NCBI GenBank assembly: GCA_009746045.1 | Contig: RPFO01000667.1 | Span: 325,221 to 389,220, forward strand | DNA: 64,000 bases | Direction of reading: 5' to 3' | Source of the DNA: Mesostigma viride | Taxonomy: Eukaryota > Streptophyta > Mesostigmatophyceae > Mesostigmatales > Mesostigmataceae | Part shown: positions 10,830-22,434 of the stretch, piece after piece | Layout: each line of letters opens with the position of its first letter | How positions within the stretch are numbered: position 1 is the stretch's first letter | Notes under the pieces: generated by a model | What the model was told of the DNA's origin: nothing | The model's input: the letters and a program-made list of their open reading frames with translations, nothing else | The model's database searches: none | Program-made: the position numbers and the translations under genes

Positions 10830-11892
10830 TAATTAATTAATTAATTAGGAACATAACTCCGTTGGGAGTATATGTAGCACATATACTCCCTTAGCTGGGC
10901 GTTTGCTTTGGTTTGAGTGATTTCACTCTGCTGTAAGTAATTATATTTTTAACATATACTCCCTTGAGAAGGGGCATATGGCCTATAATACATCGATCTA
11001 AGCTACTTCCTGCATGCAAGGGTGGGAATGCGGTAAATTCGACCCTTGCTCTACATAGGTGCACCAGGGCACCTGCATCCCCATGATCTATCAAGCTATG
11101 CTCTGAGCTATAAGGGGGAGCCTGTCATGGGGGGGAAGATCATCATAGCTATATACAAAAGCTAGAGCGTGGCATCTCAGCAGAGAGCAGCTCTCTGCAT
11201 GGGCACAGCGTAACTAAATAAAGCTAGGCATCATCTGGGGTGTGGCACATGTCATAGGCACGCATGTACATGGCTAAATAATGCTCGTGAATCAGCTGGT
11301 ATAGTGCCTGTAGGCCGAGGCGTACATTTACATCAAGGAGACAACCAGCGCAGGCCAGAAATCGGGAGAATCCGGACCATGGTGGTAGCTCGAGCCTGCC
11401 GTTATCTTGTCCGCGTGTTCGAGTCGTTCAGGATGATGAAGATGAATGGTGATGGAAATGTGTATCCGTGTGCATTGAAATTATGGCTGGCTTACGTGTA
11501 GAGCGACTAGATGACCTAGACGGTGGGGCCGGAAACAGCATGCTTGATCAGGGCGTGTGTTTCGAGCCTATAGCTGGCCGGGAGTGTCTAATGGTGAGCA
11601 CCATTGCTGCGATCGCTCTCCCACCATTTACGAGGAAATACCCATTTACATGGCCACGGTCTATCTATTCTACACTACTACTGCTGTATCAGTTCCCCTA
11701 AGCTGGGGCGTCTGCCAGGAGTCGTTGGGGCCGCGGGGGTCACATGCCAGGGCTTGTGGCCGACGTAGATGGCCGCCCCCTTCCAGTACACCGGCTGCCC
11801 GCCGCCTTGGTCTGCCGGAGCTGGAGGTAGGTCGGCCATAGCTCCCGTCGCCGTTGTTGCTGCGCCATGGTCAAGTCGTCGTCAAGAGTGAT
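10830..11892 (-). mobile_element. 5'-truncated ORF1-type retroelement
   Basis: CCGATGGCCAT (11 bp) flanks it exactly at 10819-10829 and 11893-11903. Reading leftward it holds ORF1 C-terminal codons (from 11892), a long 3' UTR, a type I hairpin (10857-10868) and an AATT tail at 10830. A 309-bp insertion (11334-11642) lies in the 3' UTR. Confidence 0.85.
11334..11642 (-). mobile_element. Retroinsertion ending in the CAAGGAGACAACCAGCG family motif
   Basis: CATTTACAT flanks the segment (11325-11333 and 11643-11651), and the uninterrupted site is seen in related 3' UTRs (44300 region). The constant boundary CAAGGAGACAACCAGCG is shared with 31116 and 39343. If this is a 5'-truncated retroelement, its 3' end is at 11334 on the reverse strand. 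No coding capacity is recognised. Confidence 0.6.
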
Positions 11893-12416
11893 CCGATGGC
11901 CATGACAGTCGGTTTTCTTGCTGATCATGCATAAGCCCCACCGCCCGCGCTTCCACTGAGTGTCAGACAAGCTATCTAGCCAGAGTTGCATATGGGCGGA
12001 CTCTGGGTCTCCACGAGCGTCGTGTCATGAGCGTAGATCAGATTGCTAAGGGTGGGTCAACCCCGGCCGCCGGCCGTAGTTGGCAGTATGCATGTATACT
12101 CCGTAATCTCGATCCCCAGCGGGCCGGGCGCCCCTTCCGCGACCCGGGCTTGTGCATGCACGCCTCATCATATTATGATAAAATTAAATTCAATTATATA
12201 ACATGTCTCCGTTGGGAGATCATGTAGCACATATTCCAGGTTGGATGGGTGGTGTGGAGGAAGCCGCGTAATCGAACTAACCTAACTCTAAGCTATATCT
12301 AGTCTAGAAAAGCCTATCTACGCTACTCATCAAAACGGCTCCTCCTCTTGGGGGGAGGCGGCTTGCCCACAGGGGCTGGCGTGTGCGCCTTGACAATCTT
12401 CTTCCACCGCGTCTTG

Positions 12417-12870
12417 AGTTGAGCCAGGTGGCTCATATGCAATGGATGCCACTATAATACAGATTAGTACAGCGTTGAAAGAATTAGTATTGGCATCCGC
12501 ATAACAGTACAATAGTAGAAGCCAGTCAGCTGCTAAGGATCGGAATATGTCCTTGGTAGTTGTGCTACTTCTGGTGCGACGTCAGAATAACCTACGCTGT
12601 ACAATCGTATCTAGCGCAAAGTCTTTGTATGCGCCAAGTATCTGCAGTACCAAATAGTTGGTTGCTGCAAGTGTTTCTAGAAGGATCTATTCCACGTAAG
12701 TCATTGACGTGGATTCGTTGACGCAATCAATTGCGCGTTGACGAGAGTGAAAGCGAACGCAATATATTCAATTGCTGTGCGTAAAGTCATTAACGAAGTT
12801 GAATACGAAAGCAAAGAACACATGTGTGTGTCTTCAATTACAAAGCATCAAGACTTGTTCCAGCATAACT
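12417..12870 (+). repeat. 5' LTR of Copia-P
   Basis: 454 bp, differing from the 3' LTR by about four substitutions and two small deletions (4 bp and 2 bp). It should carry the promoter. No confident TATA box was assigned. Confidence 0.9.
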
Positions 12871-13635
12871 TGTATTGAGATTTGTGTTTACACCATCGAC
12901 ATAACATCGCCTACTTTTCAATTTTTTCAATGGAGTCTGATCGTCGCTCTTCTAGCCCTGCTGACAGTGGTGACGAAAAGCGTGGACACCACCGGCCTTC
13001 GGACAGTGATGAGGAAGGGCCAGAAAGAAAGCGGGCGGAAAAGATATCAAATCTCAAGGCGATGCACGACTTGCGAGGCAACATACCAGCTCCTATTTCT
13101 AGACGCCCCTCGCTGAACGAGCGGCAGGCCTTTGTACATAAGATGGTGGCCCTGGTGGAGCTGATGGAGGAGTTGAAGATAGAGAAGCCGCTGGAATTTC
13201 TTCGGTCCACGCGTTTGTACGACTCGTCAGCAAACCTGAGGTTTTTCAAGCTGCTCGAGAGGGGAGCAAACAACAAGGCGCCCCTCGATTGGTTTCTGAA
13301 GGAGGTAATTCGTCTTTTCCAGCCGAAGCAGGAGGATTTACTGATGGAGCACCTCGGTAATTTCGTCGGCTGGATGTGCCCTCCGGGGTGTGATCGCTTG
13401 GAGAACTTCCGGGAGTATTGCGATATGCTGGACGAGAGTATAATTCCGTGGGATCCGGCAGTCCAGCTTATTCAATGGGTCCGGGCGGCGGATTTTAGCC
13501 CGGAGGAGCGGACGTGCGTCATGTCCCAGTTGAGCGGTTGCTTGGCTGACCTAGTCGAGGGTCGTCGTCGCTTGGAGACGCTGTTGAGCGGATCGAAGCT
13601 GGCCGATCTGACTGCCAGAACTGCAAAGGTAAGCA

Positions 13636-14156
13636 AGTTATGGCACTCGTGCAATGGATGCGAACGTGTGTTGGATTATGCAATGGCTGGCATAATATCA
13701 ACCCATGCAAGCTTGCCAAGCTGGATTGCATGGGCACGTAGGTTAGGGTAACCTAGCTGTCCTGCACTAGTGCTAACCAATGAGATGCTGGCTCCGTCCA
13801 GCTAGATCTACTCCAGCTAGGACTGATACGATGCCCACAGGCACCGACTGCCTAACAGCACTACGTGGATGGTCCTGGACCTCCCCTAGGACCTCCGTAC
13901 AGGACTAGCACTGCAACCACCTTGTGGTCTGCATCACAGCTCATAAACCCTACCACGTGAATACCCACGTGCGTGTGCCCTACATATCTCAGTGCTAATA
14001 TCTAGCACCCACGTGCCCAATATGGCACGTGCGGATCTAAATCCTAGTAGAGATATGTCCAGTGTACTACACCACCGTCCATGTCCGTATCCCACTTGGG
14101 AGACGGGGACAACGCCACGTGTACTGATAGTCTAGGCCTGAAGCCCTAGAATAACT
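13636..14156 (-). repeat. 3' LTR of Copia-M
   Basis: 521 bp, more than 99 percent identical to 21371-21893. The internal side at 14157 on begins with a purine-rich strand (AAGAAAAGTAATAATGGG read on the reverse strand), the likely polypurine tract. Confidence 0.92.
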
Positions 14157-14531
14157 CCCATTATTACTTTTCTTTGGGGAGTGAGGGGAAGACTCTTCCC
14201 ACAACCCACTCATATGCCAACCACTACTGATAAGCAAGGTTCCCCACAGGGACAACCAGGACACTGAAAGAGATGCATTTATAAAAGCGCCCATAGCTCC
14301 TCCGTGTTGGATACAACATCCCCACTGGTTGGGTGCCTGTGTTAGGAAAACCATTGTCAGAAAAATATGACCACACGTTTTATTGACAAAGAACAAGCCA
14401 TCAATAAAGGAGGACCCTTCTGACCTCAATCTTTAATGACGCAAAGAGAGTCTTACGGGTGGGACACTTCAGACCCTGCCACCCCATGACCACCCTCCTA
14501 TCTGGTGCTAATAGCCCTAGGCTGAGGCACT

Positions 14532-17033
14532 TCACCCTCTGCCGTTATATGGGTTCATCAGCGTGTATAGGACTCTGTACTGAGGCCCTGCAGCCTGTGG
14601 CACTTTTGTGAGTGCATCTGCTGCATTGTCAGGGTCTCGGATGTGAGTCTTGGACTCCAGATAGGTACACTCCTGCTTGAGGACAATCCAGTCCAAATCG
14701 GTGTGCACAGCCAAGGGGTTGTCCAGGAAAGAGAGAAGGGATTGACTGTCAGTCAGCAGATGGGATTTGACACCAGCATAACTACCAGCCTGATGCTGCA
14801 ACCACACCAGCAGATGGTTCAAGTACCTGGCATGCAACACAGCTGAGACCACAGCACGGCATTCGCTACATTGCTGCTGACTGCCTTGCGCTTGTGGAGT
14901 CTGCTGAACCAGGAAACCAAAGATTGCTTGCCAGTGGGGTTAGACAACATAAATAGCCTGCCTCTCTGGCTTGTACCTTAGTGACTACCCGTGACTCCAT
15001 GGAACTGTCCATCATGCATGTGATGTGGATGGGTTGGAACAGATCCAAGCATGAAGAATAAGGGGAGGGCCATCATGCAACACCTGTTTAATAGCCCTAG
15101 ACCCTACCTCCATGAGGACATCATCATCCACTCTGCTGACCACTGCCAGATGAGGAGCACAAGTGGCACACAGCCAACCTAGCTTACCCCTAATAGTGGG
15201 ACAGAGATCAGGAGTGATGTCAGAGGGAAGAACATCTTTGCAAGACATGACATACTCAGGGGATGCTTTGAGAGAACACACCCACTCCTTCTGCTCCTTA
15301 AACAGGTTCAGAATGATGCCACAGAACTTGACAGGATCTTTCCCCAGCTCCAGCTGCTTGCCTAATTCAAAGCTAGCAGACACTTGAGCAATGAAATCCT
15401 CCACAGCTGCCCTGGGACCAGTAATGAGCTGATCATCCCCATGCCACACAAACATCATCATACCAGCAGGATGAGGGATGGTGAAGAAACAAGGGTCAAT
15501 ATCATCATACTGGGCCCCCAGCTTCAGGAAGACCTCTTGGGCAGACAGCCTAAAAATTTTAGGTGCTGACTGAAGCCCTTCTACCCCCAAGTTAGGCCTT
15601 AGATGAGGTTCCTTGATGTCCCCAGACCAGACTTTGGGAGTGTTTACCACATAGACTTGACCCCTCCACACCTTTTGGGCTATGTCAGGGTTGCCTTTAA
15701 GGAAGGCACGCTTAATGTCAGTGGCTTTACACACGTAGTCCTTACCAGCATTCAGATGGTGAAGGAAAGTGGCCAACAGGACCTTAAGAGACGTCTGCTG
15801 AATACCAGGGGTATACAGTTCAGCCTCTGTTAGCTCAGTGGAGCCCCTGAACTCCGTGACACAAGGTCTGGCATGAAAAATGGGAGGTGTCCCATCTGCC
15901 TGGGGTTTATGCTTGCAGACAAACTTCAGTCTGAGCTTTCTGGCCCCTTGTGGCAGTGCCTCAATCGGTGTTACAGGTGGTACCTGGGACTTACTACGTG
16001 GATCAGGACAAACCCATTCCTCTCTAGCCCTGTTAAAGGCTTCCATCCATTTCAGAAAACCAATCTGCGTTTGACAGTCTTTGACCACATCATCATAGGA
16101 CAAGGGAGACATGGACGCTATGTCCCATCTACCAAGCCCAAACGCAGAGGGGTGTAGCTTCTGAGAATGAATGAGGGAATCAACACAGGGTTCCTGACCT
16201 GGGAGGTATTTTATGTTGACAGCATTGATGGCTGCTTCCAGGCCATCACTGATCTGTGTTAAAGGAATTTTGAAATGGTCCAGGGTGACCTGCCCCACCC
16301 CAGTCACGCTCAACCTCCCAGCTGAGATGACAACTCCAGGGTATGAGACAAATGGTTCCCCCAGCAGTGCATTCCCCTTGTAGCCCTCTACTACCTGGAA
16401 GGGAGTGGGCACACCCAGAATGGGAATTAGCACTTGGCCTTTGACTGCCATTTTTGTTTTGCCTGAAAAATCTGACACTCTAGCCCAGGGCGAGCGTTGC
16501 AGACTTAGGCCAGATACAGCTTGTGCACTGATGATGCTCACCTGTGCCTGTGTGTCTACTGCCAGAATACTGGGATCCTGGTTAGATTCACCCACAGCAT
16601 TGACTTGTGCTGCACCTGCTGCCATTTGTGCCTTGGCAGTGTGTGCTCTATGTAGAGCTTTTAGAGCCTCAGCAAATTTATTCCTGGGGACAACAGGATC
16701 TGCTGCTTCGCGTGGCTGTTCCTGAGATGAGGGAGGAGCGACCTGCTGCTCATCCAGTGCACGTTCCTCCTGCCCAGTTGGACCAGTGGGCTGTGGTGGG
16801 GCTGCACCACTGAGGAACACAGGAGCGTCTATGGTTGTGTTGCTTGCATCAGCTATGTCCCTAGCCAATTCACTGGGTGAGACCAACCCACCAGACTGAG
16901 GCTCTGAATCCATGTCCAAGAATTCTACCCCTGACACGTCTGCCAAAGGAGGGTAATAAAGCTTCAGTCTATGCTTGCCAACCATTCGCTCTCTGTGATG
17001 CTGAATAGTCACCGTGTCACCTGTTTCTGACAA
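14532..17033 (-). pseudogene. pol: Copia-M protease, reverse transcriptase and RNase H
   Basis: The main frame 15012-17033 has 673 residues. It begins with an SH3-like integrase tail. Residues 156-165 read I-L-A-V-D-T-Q-A-Q-V, a retropepsin active-site region with Gln replacing Gly, and a flap/ILG-like strand follows near 220. RT follows: DIKRAFLKG near 440, EGLQSAPKIFR near 483, and catalytic H-G-D-D near 531-534 instead of Y-V-D-D. RNase H continues in two other frames (14866-15048 with M-M-D-S-S; 14532-14880 with S-E-C-R-A and A-D-A-L-T-K), so two indels break it. Confidence 0.82.
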
Positions 17034-17974
17034 CCTGATGATTTCAGCTGGACCATGCCATCTACCAGAGTGGGCTTTGTTCCCTTCCCCTCCCTATAGT
17101 AGAGTACCTGATCCCCCACTTCAAACACAGGCCTGGCATTACTCTTATCCTTTTTTGCCAGCAACTTGGCCAAGTGTTGCCTTTGCGTGTTGTAGTGGTC
17201 TAGTACCTCCTGAGAGTAGCTACCTGATTGCAGGCCAATTGATGTGATTTCACCAAAAGGAGAAGACATGAGGGGCTTGGTGTTCAGAGTTCTGCACACC
17301 TCAGCTGCCCACGCTGTCCTATCAGCATAGCTCCCAGACTCTGCTGTCCTGGACTCATTTTTCTTTATGAGGTCCCTGATAGCACGCATGGTACGTTCAA
17401 TCATCCCCTGGCGTTCATGATCTTGAGCCCCAGCAATGTCTATCTTGGGCAGATCAGGATAATCTTGTATCCACGTGAACTGCTGATCCAGCATTAATTT
17501 TTCCTGAGGATGATACCGTGCTAGTGCAATCAGCAGGGCTCTGTGCAGTTGTTCATTGGCCATGCCTGGCAAGGGTTCTATCACCACAAACCTAGACCAG
17601 GCATCTTTTAGGACCAAGTAATACACCGTGTCCTTCACCAGGTGTATCACATCCCCTACTAGCTTTCCTCTAGCCAGTGGTGGGGTGGCCACATGCCATC
17701 TCTTGGGTTTAGGTGCATGCAGTTGGCACGCTTCACAGTGCTTCCTGACATGCCTGCACATCTGTTCCAGGTCACGGCCATCAATTTTGTTGGCCAGCCT
17801 TTCTGCCACTGCCTCATGCCCCATTGCCTTGTGTAGCTGTTGGGCTAACCTGGCATAGGATATAACCTTATCTGCTGCTGCATCTAAGGAGGCTATAGTG
17901 GGATCTTGGGCCACCTGTGCTAACGTCATGTCATAAGCCAGGTCCCAATCCACTTCCTCACTGTCAGGCAACAC
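17009..17974 (-). CDS. pol: Copia-M integrase
   Basis: A 321-residue segment of the polyprotein. Zinc-binding H-H-C-C is seen as LHKAMGH near residue 48 and C-E-A-C near 83. The D,D,E core appears as G-D-V-I-H, L-M-L-D-Q-Q and H-E-R-Q-G-M-I-E. It inserts cDNA into the host genome. It is followed by retropepsin and RT in an overlapping frame (25-nt overlap at 17009-17033), probably an indel because the SH3-like tail continues in the other frame. It lies only about 210 nt after the gag zinc knuckle, leaving no room for a protease upstream. Confidence 0.85.
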   Translation of the reverse strand: MLPDSEEVDWDLAYDMTLAQVAQDPTIASLDAAADKVISYARLAQQLHKAMGHEAVAERLANKIDGRDLEQMCRHVRKHCEACQLHAPKPKRWHVATPPLARGKLVGDVIHLVKDTVYYLVLKDAWSRFVVIEPLPGMANEQLHRALLIALARYHPQEKLMLDQQFTWIQDYPDLPKIDIAGAQDHERQGMIERTMRAIRDLIKKNESRTAESGSYADRTAWAAEVCRTLNTKPLMSSPFGEITSIGLQSGSYSQEVLDHYNTQRQHLAKLLAKKDKSNARPVFEVGDQVLYYREGKGTKPTLVDGMVQLKSSGCQKQVTR

Positions 17975-20900
17975 AGAGCAAATAGAGGTACACGGCCATT
18001 GAGAAACCAGGGTACAGGAGACTTACAGTCGTCCTGAGTGCTGGCTTGTTTTGTGGGGCGCCCCGTTGAGGCTCCCTTCCTGGGCTTGTTGCAGCGTCCC
18101 CCTGCAGGTAACGGGTGGCGGGGCTCCCAGCAACCTGGGCACACATCCACATCAGATCCAAGTTCGGGTTTGCCCTTCCAGCAATCATCCCTCTCATGCC
18201 CCTTGCATGAGCACCTGGTGCAGTACAGGGTGGAGTCATGAGGCTTACCTTTCTGACTAGGCCCCTGGGAGGGCCCTGCCTTACTGCCTGGGTTCCCCTT
18301 TCCCCCCTTGTCTGATTTCCCTGCTGCTTGGATGACCCCCCTGCCTTCTTACCTTGCTGGGGACCCTTGAACACCGCCTTGACCTGAGCTACCACCTCCT
18401 TGATGAGCTTCTTCCTGCTAGGACCTGCACCGTCCTGACCCCCCCCCTTGGACCTTGTTAACCTTGGGTTCCTTGACAGTTGAGAAGGGTTCTAGGCTCT
18501 GCTGAATGAACAACATGGCCCCCCTAAAATCATCCCACTTGTCTTTAAGGCCAGCCAGCAGAACTGCATTGGTGTTCTTGTCCAGCTCAGCTTTGGTGAG
18601 CCACTGATGGATCAGGTACTTAGAGTTGAGTTTCTTCAACTCCTCGTCCCTGTCTATGTACAGGACATACTGTTTGTTGTCACGTACGTAGTCAGACTTG
18701 TTGACTTTGTACGAGGCCAACCAGTTGAACCCCTTGAGAGCCTGCAGGTGTTCCCCCTTGGTCAACAGCCCTTTTAGGTCTGCTATGAATTCTGTGAAGA
18801 TTTGCACCTCCTCTGCCCCAGGTGTGCTGGCCCTCCTCTCATACATCTGACCATTTGTTTTATGCTAGGTGCAGATTGGTGGATCGTGTTAGACACCCTG
18901 AGAGCAGGAAACCAATCACGGATGTTATCATGGGACCAGGAATGTTCTATCTTGAAAAGAAACTCAAGTGCATCCTCCTGCACAAATCCCTCAGCTAGAC
19001 CTGGGAAGGTAATCCTATCTTCCCTACGGGATGCATCAAACCTGGGTCGCTGTGGTACAGCGACAGCCGCTTGTGGTTGAGGTTGCTGCTGCTGCTGCTG
19101 CTGCTGCGGTTGCTGTTGCTGATGCTGCCGCTGCTGCTGCTGCTGCTGCTGCTGTTGCTGATGCTGTGGCTGCTGCTGCTGCTGGGTTGTCGCTCCAGCG
19201 TTGCTGCCGCCCGCCATACCCCCGGTGCTTGCTGGTGCCCCTCCCCCTGGTGCTCCCCCGTCCTTCCCCTCGTCACCATCCTCCTCTGGATGCGACCGCT
19301 GGGGCGTAGACGATGGTCCACACCCCTCCTGCCACTTTCCTTGGCGGACCCGCTTGGCGGCCCTCAGCAGTTGCTCTACTGCCTCTGCTGCCCGCGCCCG
19401 CTTGGTCGGGTTGGCCTCCGCTGCGTCCAGCTCCTGGTGGAGTAGTGCAGCGATGCGGTCCAGCTCCAGGTCCGTGTCGGTCTGCAAAGTGTGTTTGGGT
19501 GTGGGGGGTGGGGGGTGGGGTGTGTCTGCGCCAGCGCGAACACGCTCACGCGCGTTTAACAAGGCCGCTCCTCGCTGGGCTCTTGCTGGCTGCGGGGTGC
19601 GCATGAAGTCCAGTACCGCGTCCTCGGGCAGCGGCTCATGTGGCGCCAGACCACGCTCAAAACGGATTGCGTCTCCGAATTCTCCCTGCAGAGCCCAGGT
19701 CCTGGCCGCCTCCTGATACCTGCGCAGAGCCCGCTCCTCCTTACGCATGCGCCTGTCTAGGGCACGTGCGTTCCGCCTGCTCTTCCTCGCCAGCCTGGCC
19801 TCCTGCTCCCTCCTCGCCGGGCCCACCATTGCTGCCAGTGCCGCCTCCGACCTCTTCGTGGCCGCGTCCAGACGCGCCTGATGACGCCGGGTCTTCTCCG
19901 TCGCCTCGTGCGCCTTCGCACGAAGTCGCCGCAGCGCCCGATGCTGCACCTCCCTGGCTGCACGCTCCCTAGCCAAACTGTTTTCCGCCATGGACCGCAC
20001 CATCGCCCGCTTCGCCTTCCGCTGGCAGTGCCTGGTGTACTCGATCTTGGCCAGTCGCTCGGCCTCGACCATAGCCGGGTCCATCAGAACCAGCACCTCC
20101 CCCTGATCTCCTGGCTGCATCTCCACCGAGGAGTCTGTCTCCTGCAATACATCCCCAGCCCTGCGCCGAAAGTTGCGCGCTGTGCGCCTGTGCGCAAAGG
20201 TGAAGAGCTCGTTCTTCTTGCGGAGAACGTAGGGGGGCGCCTCGCGCGCACCTTCCGCGCGCAGGCCTGCCCTGGCCACGCGATCCCGCTCCTGCTGCCG
20301 CTCCGCGAGCACCCGGGCTGTCCTGTCTATCTCAGTCTCCGCCCGCAGCTGAGCCTGACGCGCTGAGCCTCCAGCTCGCGCTGCTGCTCCACCTCTCTGC
20401 GGAGCTGGGCCTCCTGCCGAAGGCGCTCTGCCTCCCGGCGGAGCATCGCCTCTCTCTGCTCCCTGTCCTCAGGCTGCCAGCTCAAGATCCGGACTAGGTC
20501 TTCGTCCTCGTCGTATCCAGGCCGGGCCCACTTCAAATGTTCCGCCGTCCAAGCCAAGTGTGTGACACTTTTTCGCTATTTTCGCAAAAAAAAAAAAAAA
20601 ATTCGCACGAGTTCGCGTGATTTTCGCGTGATTTTCGCAAAATTTTCACACATTTTCGCACGATTTCGCACGATTTCGCACAATTTTGCATGATTTCGCA
20701 CGATTTCGCATGGATTTCAACCAAGGGTCGTTTTGGGGAGTGACGTTTGACAAAATTTCGCATGAATTCACACACGTTGTGCACATCAAAAATTTTTACC
20801 GTCGACATTTTTCACATGAAATTTCGCACGATTTCAGCAAATTTCGCACAAATTCGCACGATTTCAGCAAATTTCACACGATTTCAGCAAATTTCGCACA

Positions 20901-21321
20901 ATTTCGCACGATTTCGCACGACGAATCACTCTGCAGAGTGACGATCGTCGAAAAAGTCAAAAAAACGACAAAAAGTGTCACACTTTTCGGAACATTTGAA
21001 GTGGGCCCGGCCTCCATCCGACGGGATATCCCCCAGCACCTGCACCAACCTCCCCGGCCCCGTAACCAGCTCGGGTGCCGTGGGCTGCCCTTCAGCCGGT
21101 GGTGCGTTGGGACGCCAGACATTGTATATCGGCGGCTTCGCCGCCAGCTGATCCAGGTACCGCGGGTCCTCGTCCGAAGACGAGCGACCACTGCCGGCAT
21201 CGCTGCCAGCGTGATCACCCCTACCCTGCCGGCCCCGCACTGCCGCCCGGTAGTCCAAATCTCCGGACGATGGGGACAGGCTTGACTCCGAAGAGCCCTC
21301 GCGATCAGAGACGTTCGACAT
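17964..21321 (-). pseudogene. gag: Copia-M gag
   Basis: The ATG at 21321 lies 50 nt inside the 5' LTR. The N-terminus is acidic and serine-rich. A 473-bp insertion (20530-21002) interrupts it; removing that plus one GGGCCC copy restores the frame. Next come a long Arg/Glu/Ala coiled-coil-like region, a polyglutamine tract (CAG/CTG repeats at 19075-19190), a capsid-like region (18420-18850) and one zinc knuckle CTRCSCKGHERDDC (18183-18231). Frame changes near 20345, 18845 and 18400 break it. Confidence 0.75.
20530..21002. mobile_element. 473-bp inverted-repeat MITE in Copia-M gag
   Basis: ACTTCAAATGTTCCG begins the element and its complement ends it (20988-21002). A partly matching AAGTGTGACACTTTTT-type stretch follows on each side. 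GGGCCC occurs on both flanks (20524-20529, 21003-21008), and removing one copy plus the element restores the gag frame. The interior is AT-rich and built of repeated TTTCGCACGA-like units. The superfamily is unknown. Confidence 0.8.
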
Positions 21322-21370
21322 TTTAAAAGAATGGAGTAGTATAAAAACTGTGAGAGTTTTTATAAATGCA

Positions 21371-21893
21371 AGTTATGGCACTCGTGCAATGGATGCGAAC
21401 GTGTGTTGGATTATGCAATGGCTGGCATAATATCAACCCATGCAAGCTTGCCAAGCTGGATTGCATGGGCACGTAGGTTAGGGTAACCTAGCTGTCCTGC
21501 ACTAGTGCTAACCAATGAGATGCTGGCTCCGTCCAGCTAGATCTACTCCAGCTAGGACTGATACGATGCCCACAGGCACCGACTGCCTAACAGCACTACG
21601 TGGATGGTCCTGGACCTCCCCTATAGGACCTCCGTACAGGACTAGCACTGCAACCACCTTGTGGTCTGCATCACAGCTCATAAACCCTACCACGTGAATA
21701 CCCACGTGTGTGTGCCCTACATATCTCAGTGCTAATATCTAGCACCCACGTGCCCAATATGGCACGTGCGGATCTAAACCCTAGTAGAGATATGTCCAGT
21801 GTACTACACCACCGTCCATGTCCGTATCCCACTTGGGAGACGGGGACAACGCCACGTGTACTGATAGTCTAGGCCTGAAGTCCTAGAATAACT
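21371..21893 (-). repeat. 5' LTR of Copia-M
   Basis: 523 bp. Transcription should start here and run leftward. It ends ATAACT (read on the reverse strand) at 21371, and gag begins 50 nt later. Confidence 0.92.
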
Positions 21894-22434
21894 AAGCAAG
21901 GTGAGTGAGTCCCCTGCTAACATGCAGTCTTTGGCAGCCGAGGTCAGCCGTATGCACACGTTGCTGGGTCGCTTGTCCGTTCCTGCTCAAGGGTCGCAGC
22001 TGGCTGTGTGCACTTTTTGCGGCAAGTCTGGCCATGCAGCAGCTGTGTGCAGGTCAAGACAGAAGCAAGCTGGCTGCAACTACTGTGGAAAGCCCGGTCA
22101 TATGGAGGACGTGTGCAGATTCAAGAAGAGGATCATTCATCCGGTTTCCAACAACCCGGCGGGTCGCCCACCTGCTCCTCAAGGGCGGGCCTGCTGGAAG
22201 TGTGGTCGTCTTGGGCATCTCTCCAAGAAGTGCCCCAGCCACAAGAATCCCAGCCCCAAGGATGAGCAGAAAAATTAGATGCCCTGTCAAGTCCTGATGT
22301 GACTGTGCCTTGCACCGGGCTTGCACAGGAAGATGTTACAAATGCGGACGAGGTCCAAGGGGGGCCCCATGGGGACGGGACCCCATATGTATCACAGCCT
22401 GAACTGATCTCAGACAAGCAATGTTCTTGGGCAC

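Larger units (their letters stand above)
10330..12168 (-). pseudogene. LINE-D reverse transcriptase relic, split by an ORF1 element
   Basis: On the reverse strand 11904-12168 encodes a decayed catalytic segment (N-L-I-Y-A-H-D-T-T-L, with Ala-His in place of Ala-Asp) and a W-L-D-S-L helix. The downstream half at 10330-10818 includes LYGCEAWTL, matching LTYGAEAWTL in LINE-A. Several frame changes and stops occur. The halves are separated by the insertion 10830-11892. Confidence 0.65.
13636..21893 (-). mobile_element. Copia-M: Copia-like LTR retrotransposon inside Copia-P gag
   Basis: 8258 bp between AAGCA duplications (13631-13635, 21894-21898). LTRs 13636-14156 and 21371-21893 differ by three substitutions and a 2-bp indel. 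LTR ends are AGTTAT and ATAACT, a perfect 6-bp inverted pair. Reading leftward from 21371: gag (from 21321), integrase, retropepsin, RT, RNase H, about 370 bp of 3' noncoding sequence, and the 3' LTR. The gene order is the same as in Copia-P. Confidence 0.92.
12930..22278 (+). pseudogene. gag: Copia-P gag, split by Copia-M
   Basis: Exonic pieces are 12930-13635 and 21899-22278. Removing Copia-M and one AAGCA copy gives an uninterrupted frame of 362 codons, confirming the insertion point. The N-terminus is acidic and serine-rich, followed by a helical capsid-like region. Three zinc knuckles of the form C-x2-C-x4-H-x4-C occur near the end (CTFCGKSGHAAAVC, CNYCGKPGHMEDVC, CWKCGRLGHLSKKC). Gag packages element RNA in virus-like particles. 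It is broken only by the insertion, so decay of this gene is recent. Confidence 0.85.

Noticed and set aside
20580..20930. TTTCGCACGA array as a host satellite or centromere repeat
   Set aside because: It is confined within the 473-bp inverted-repeat insertion.
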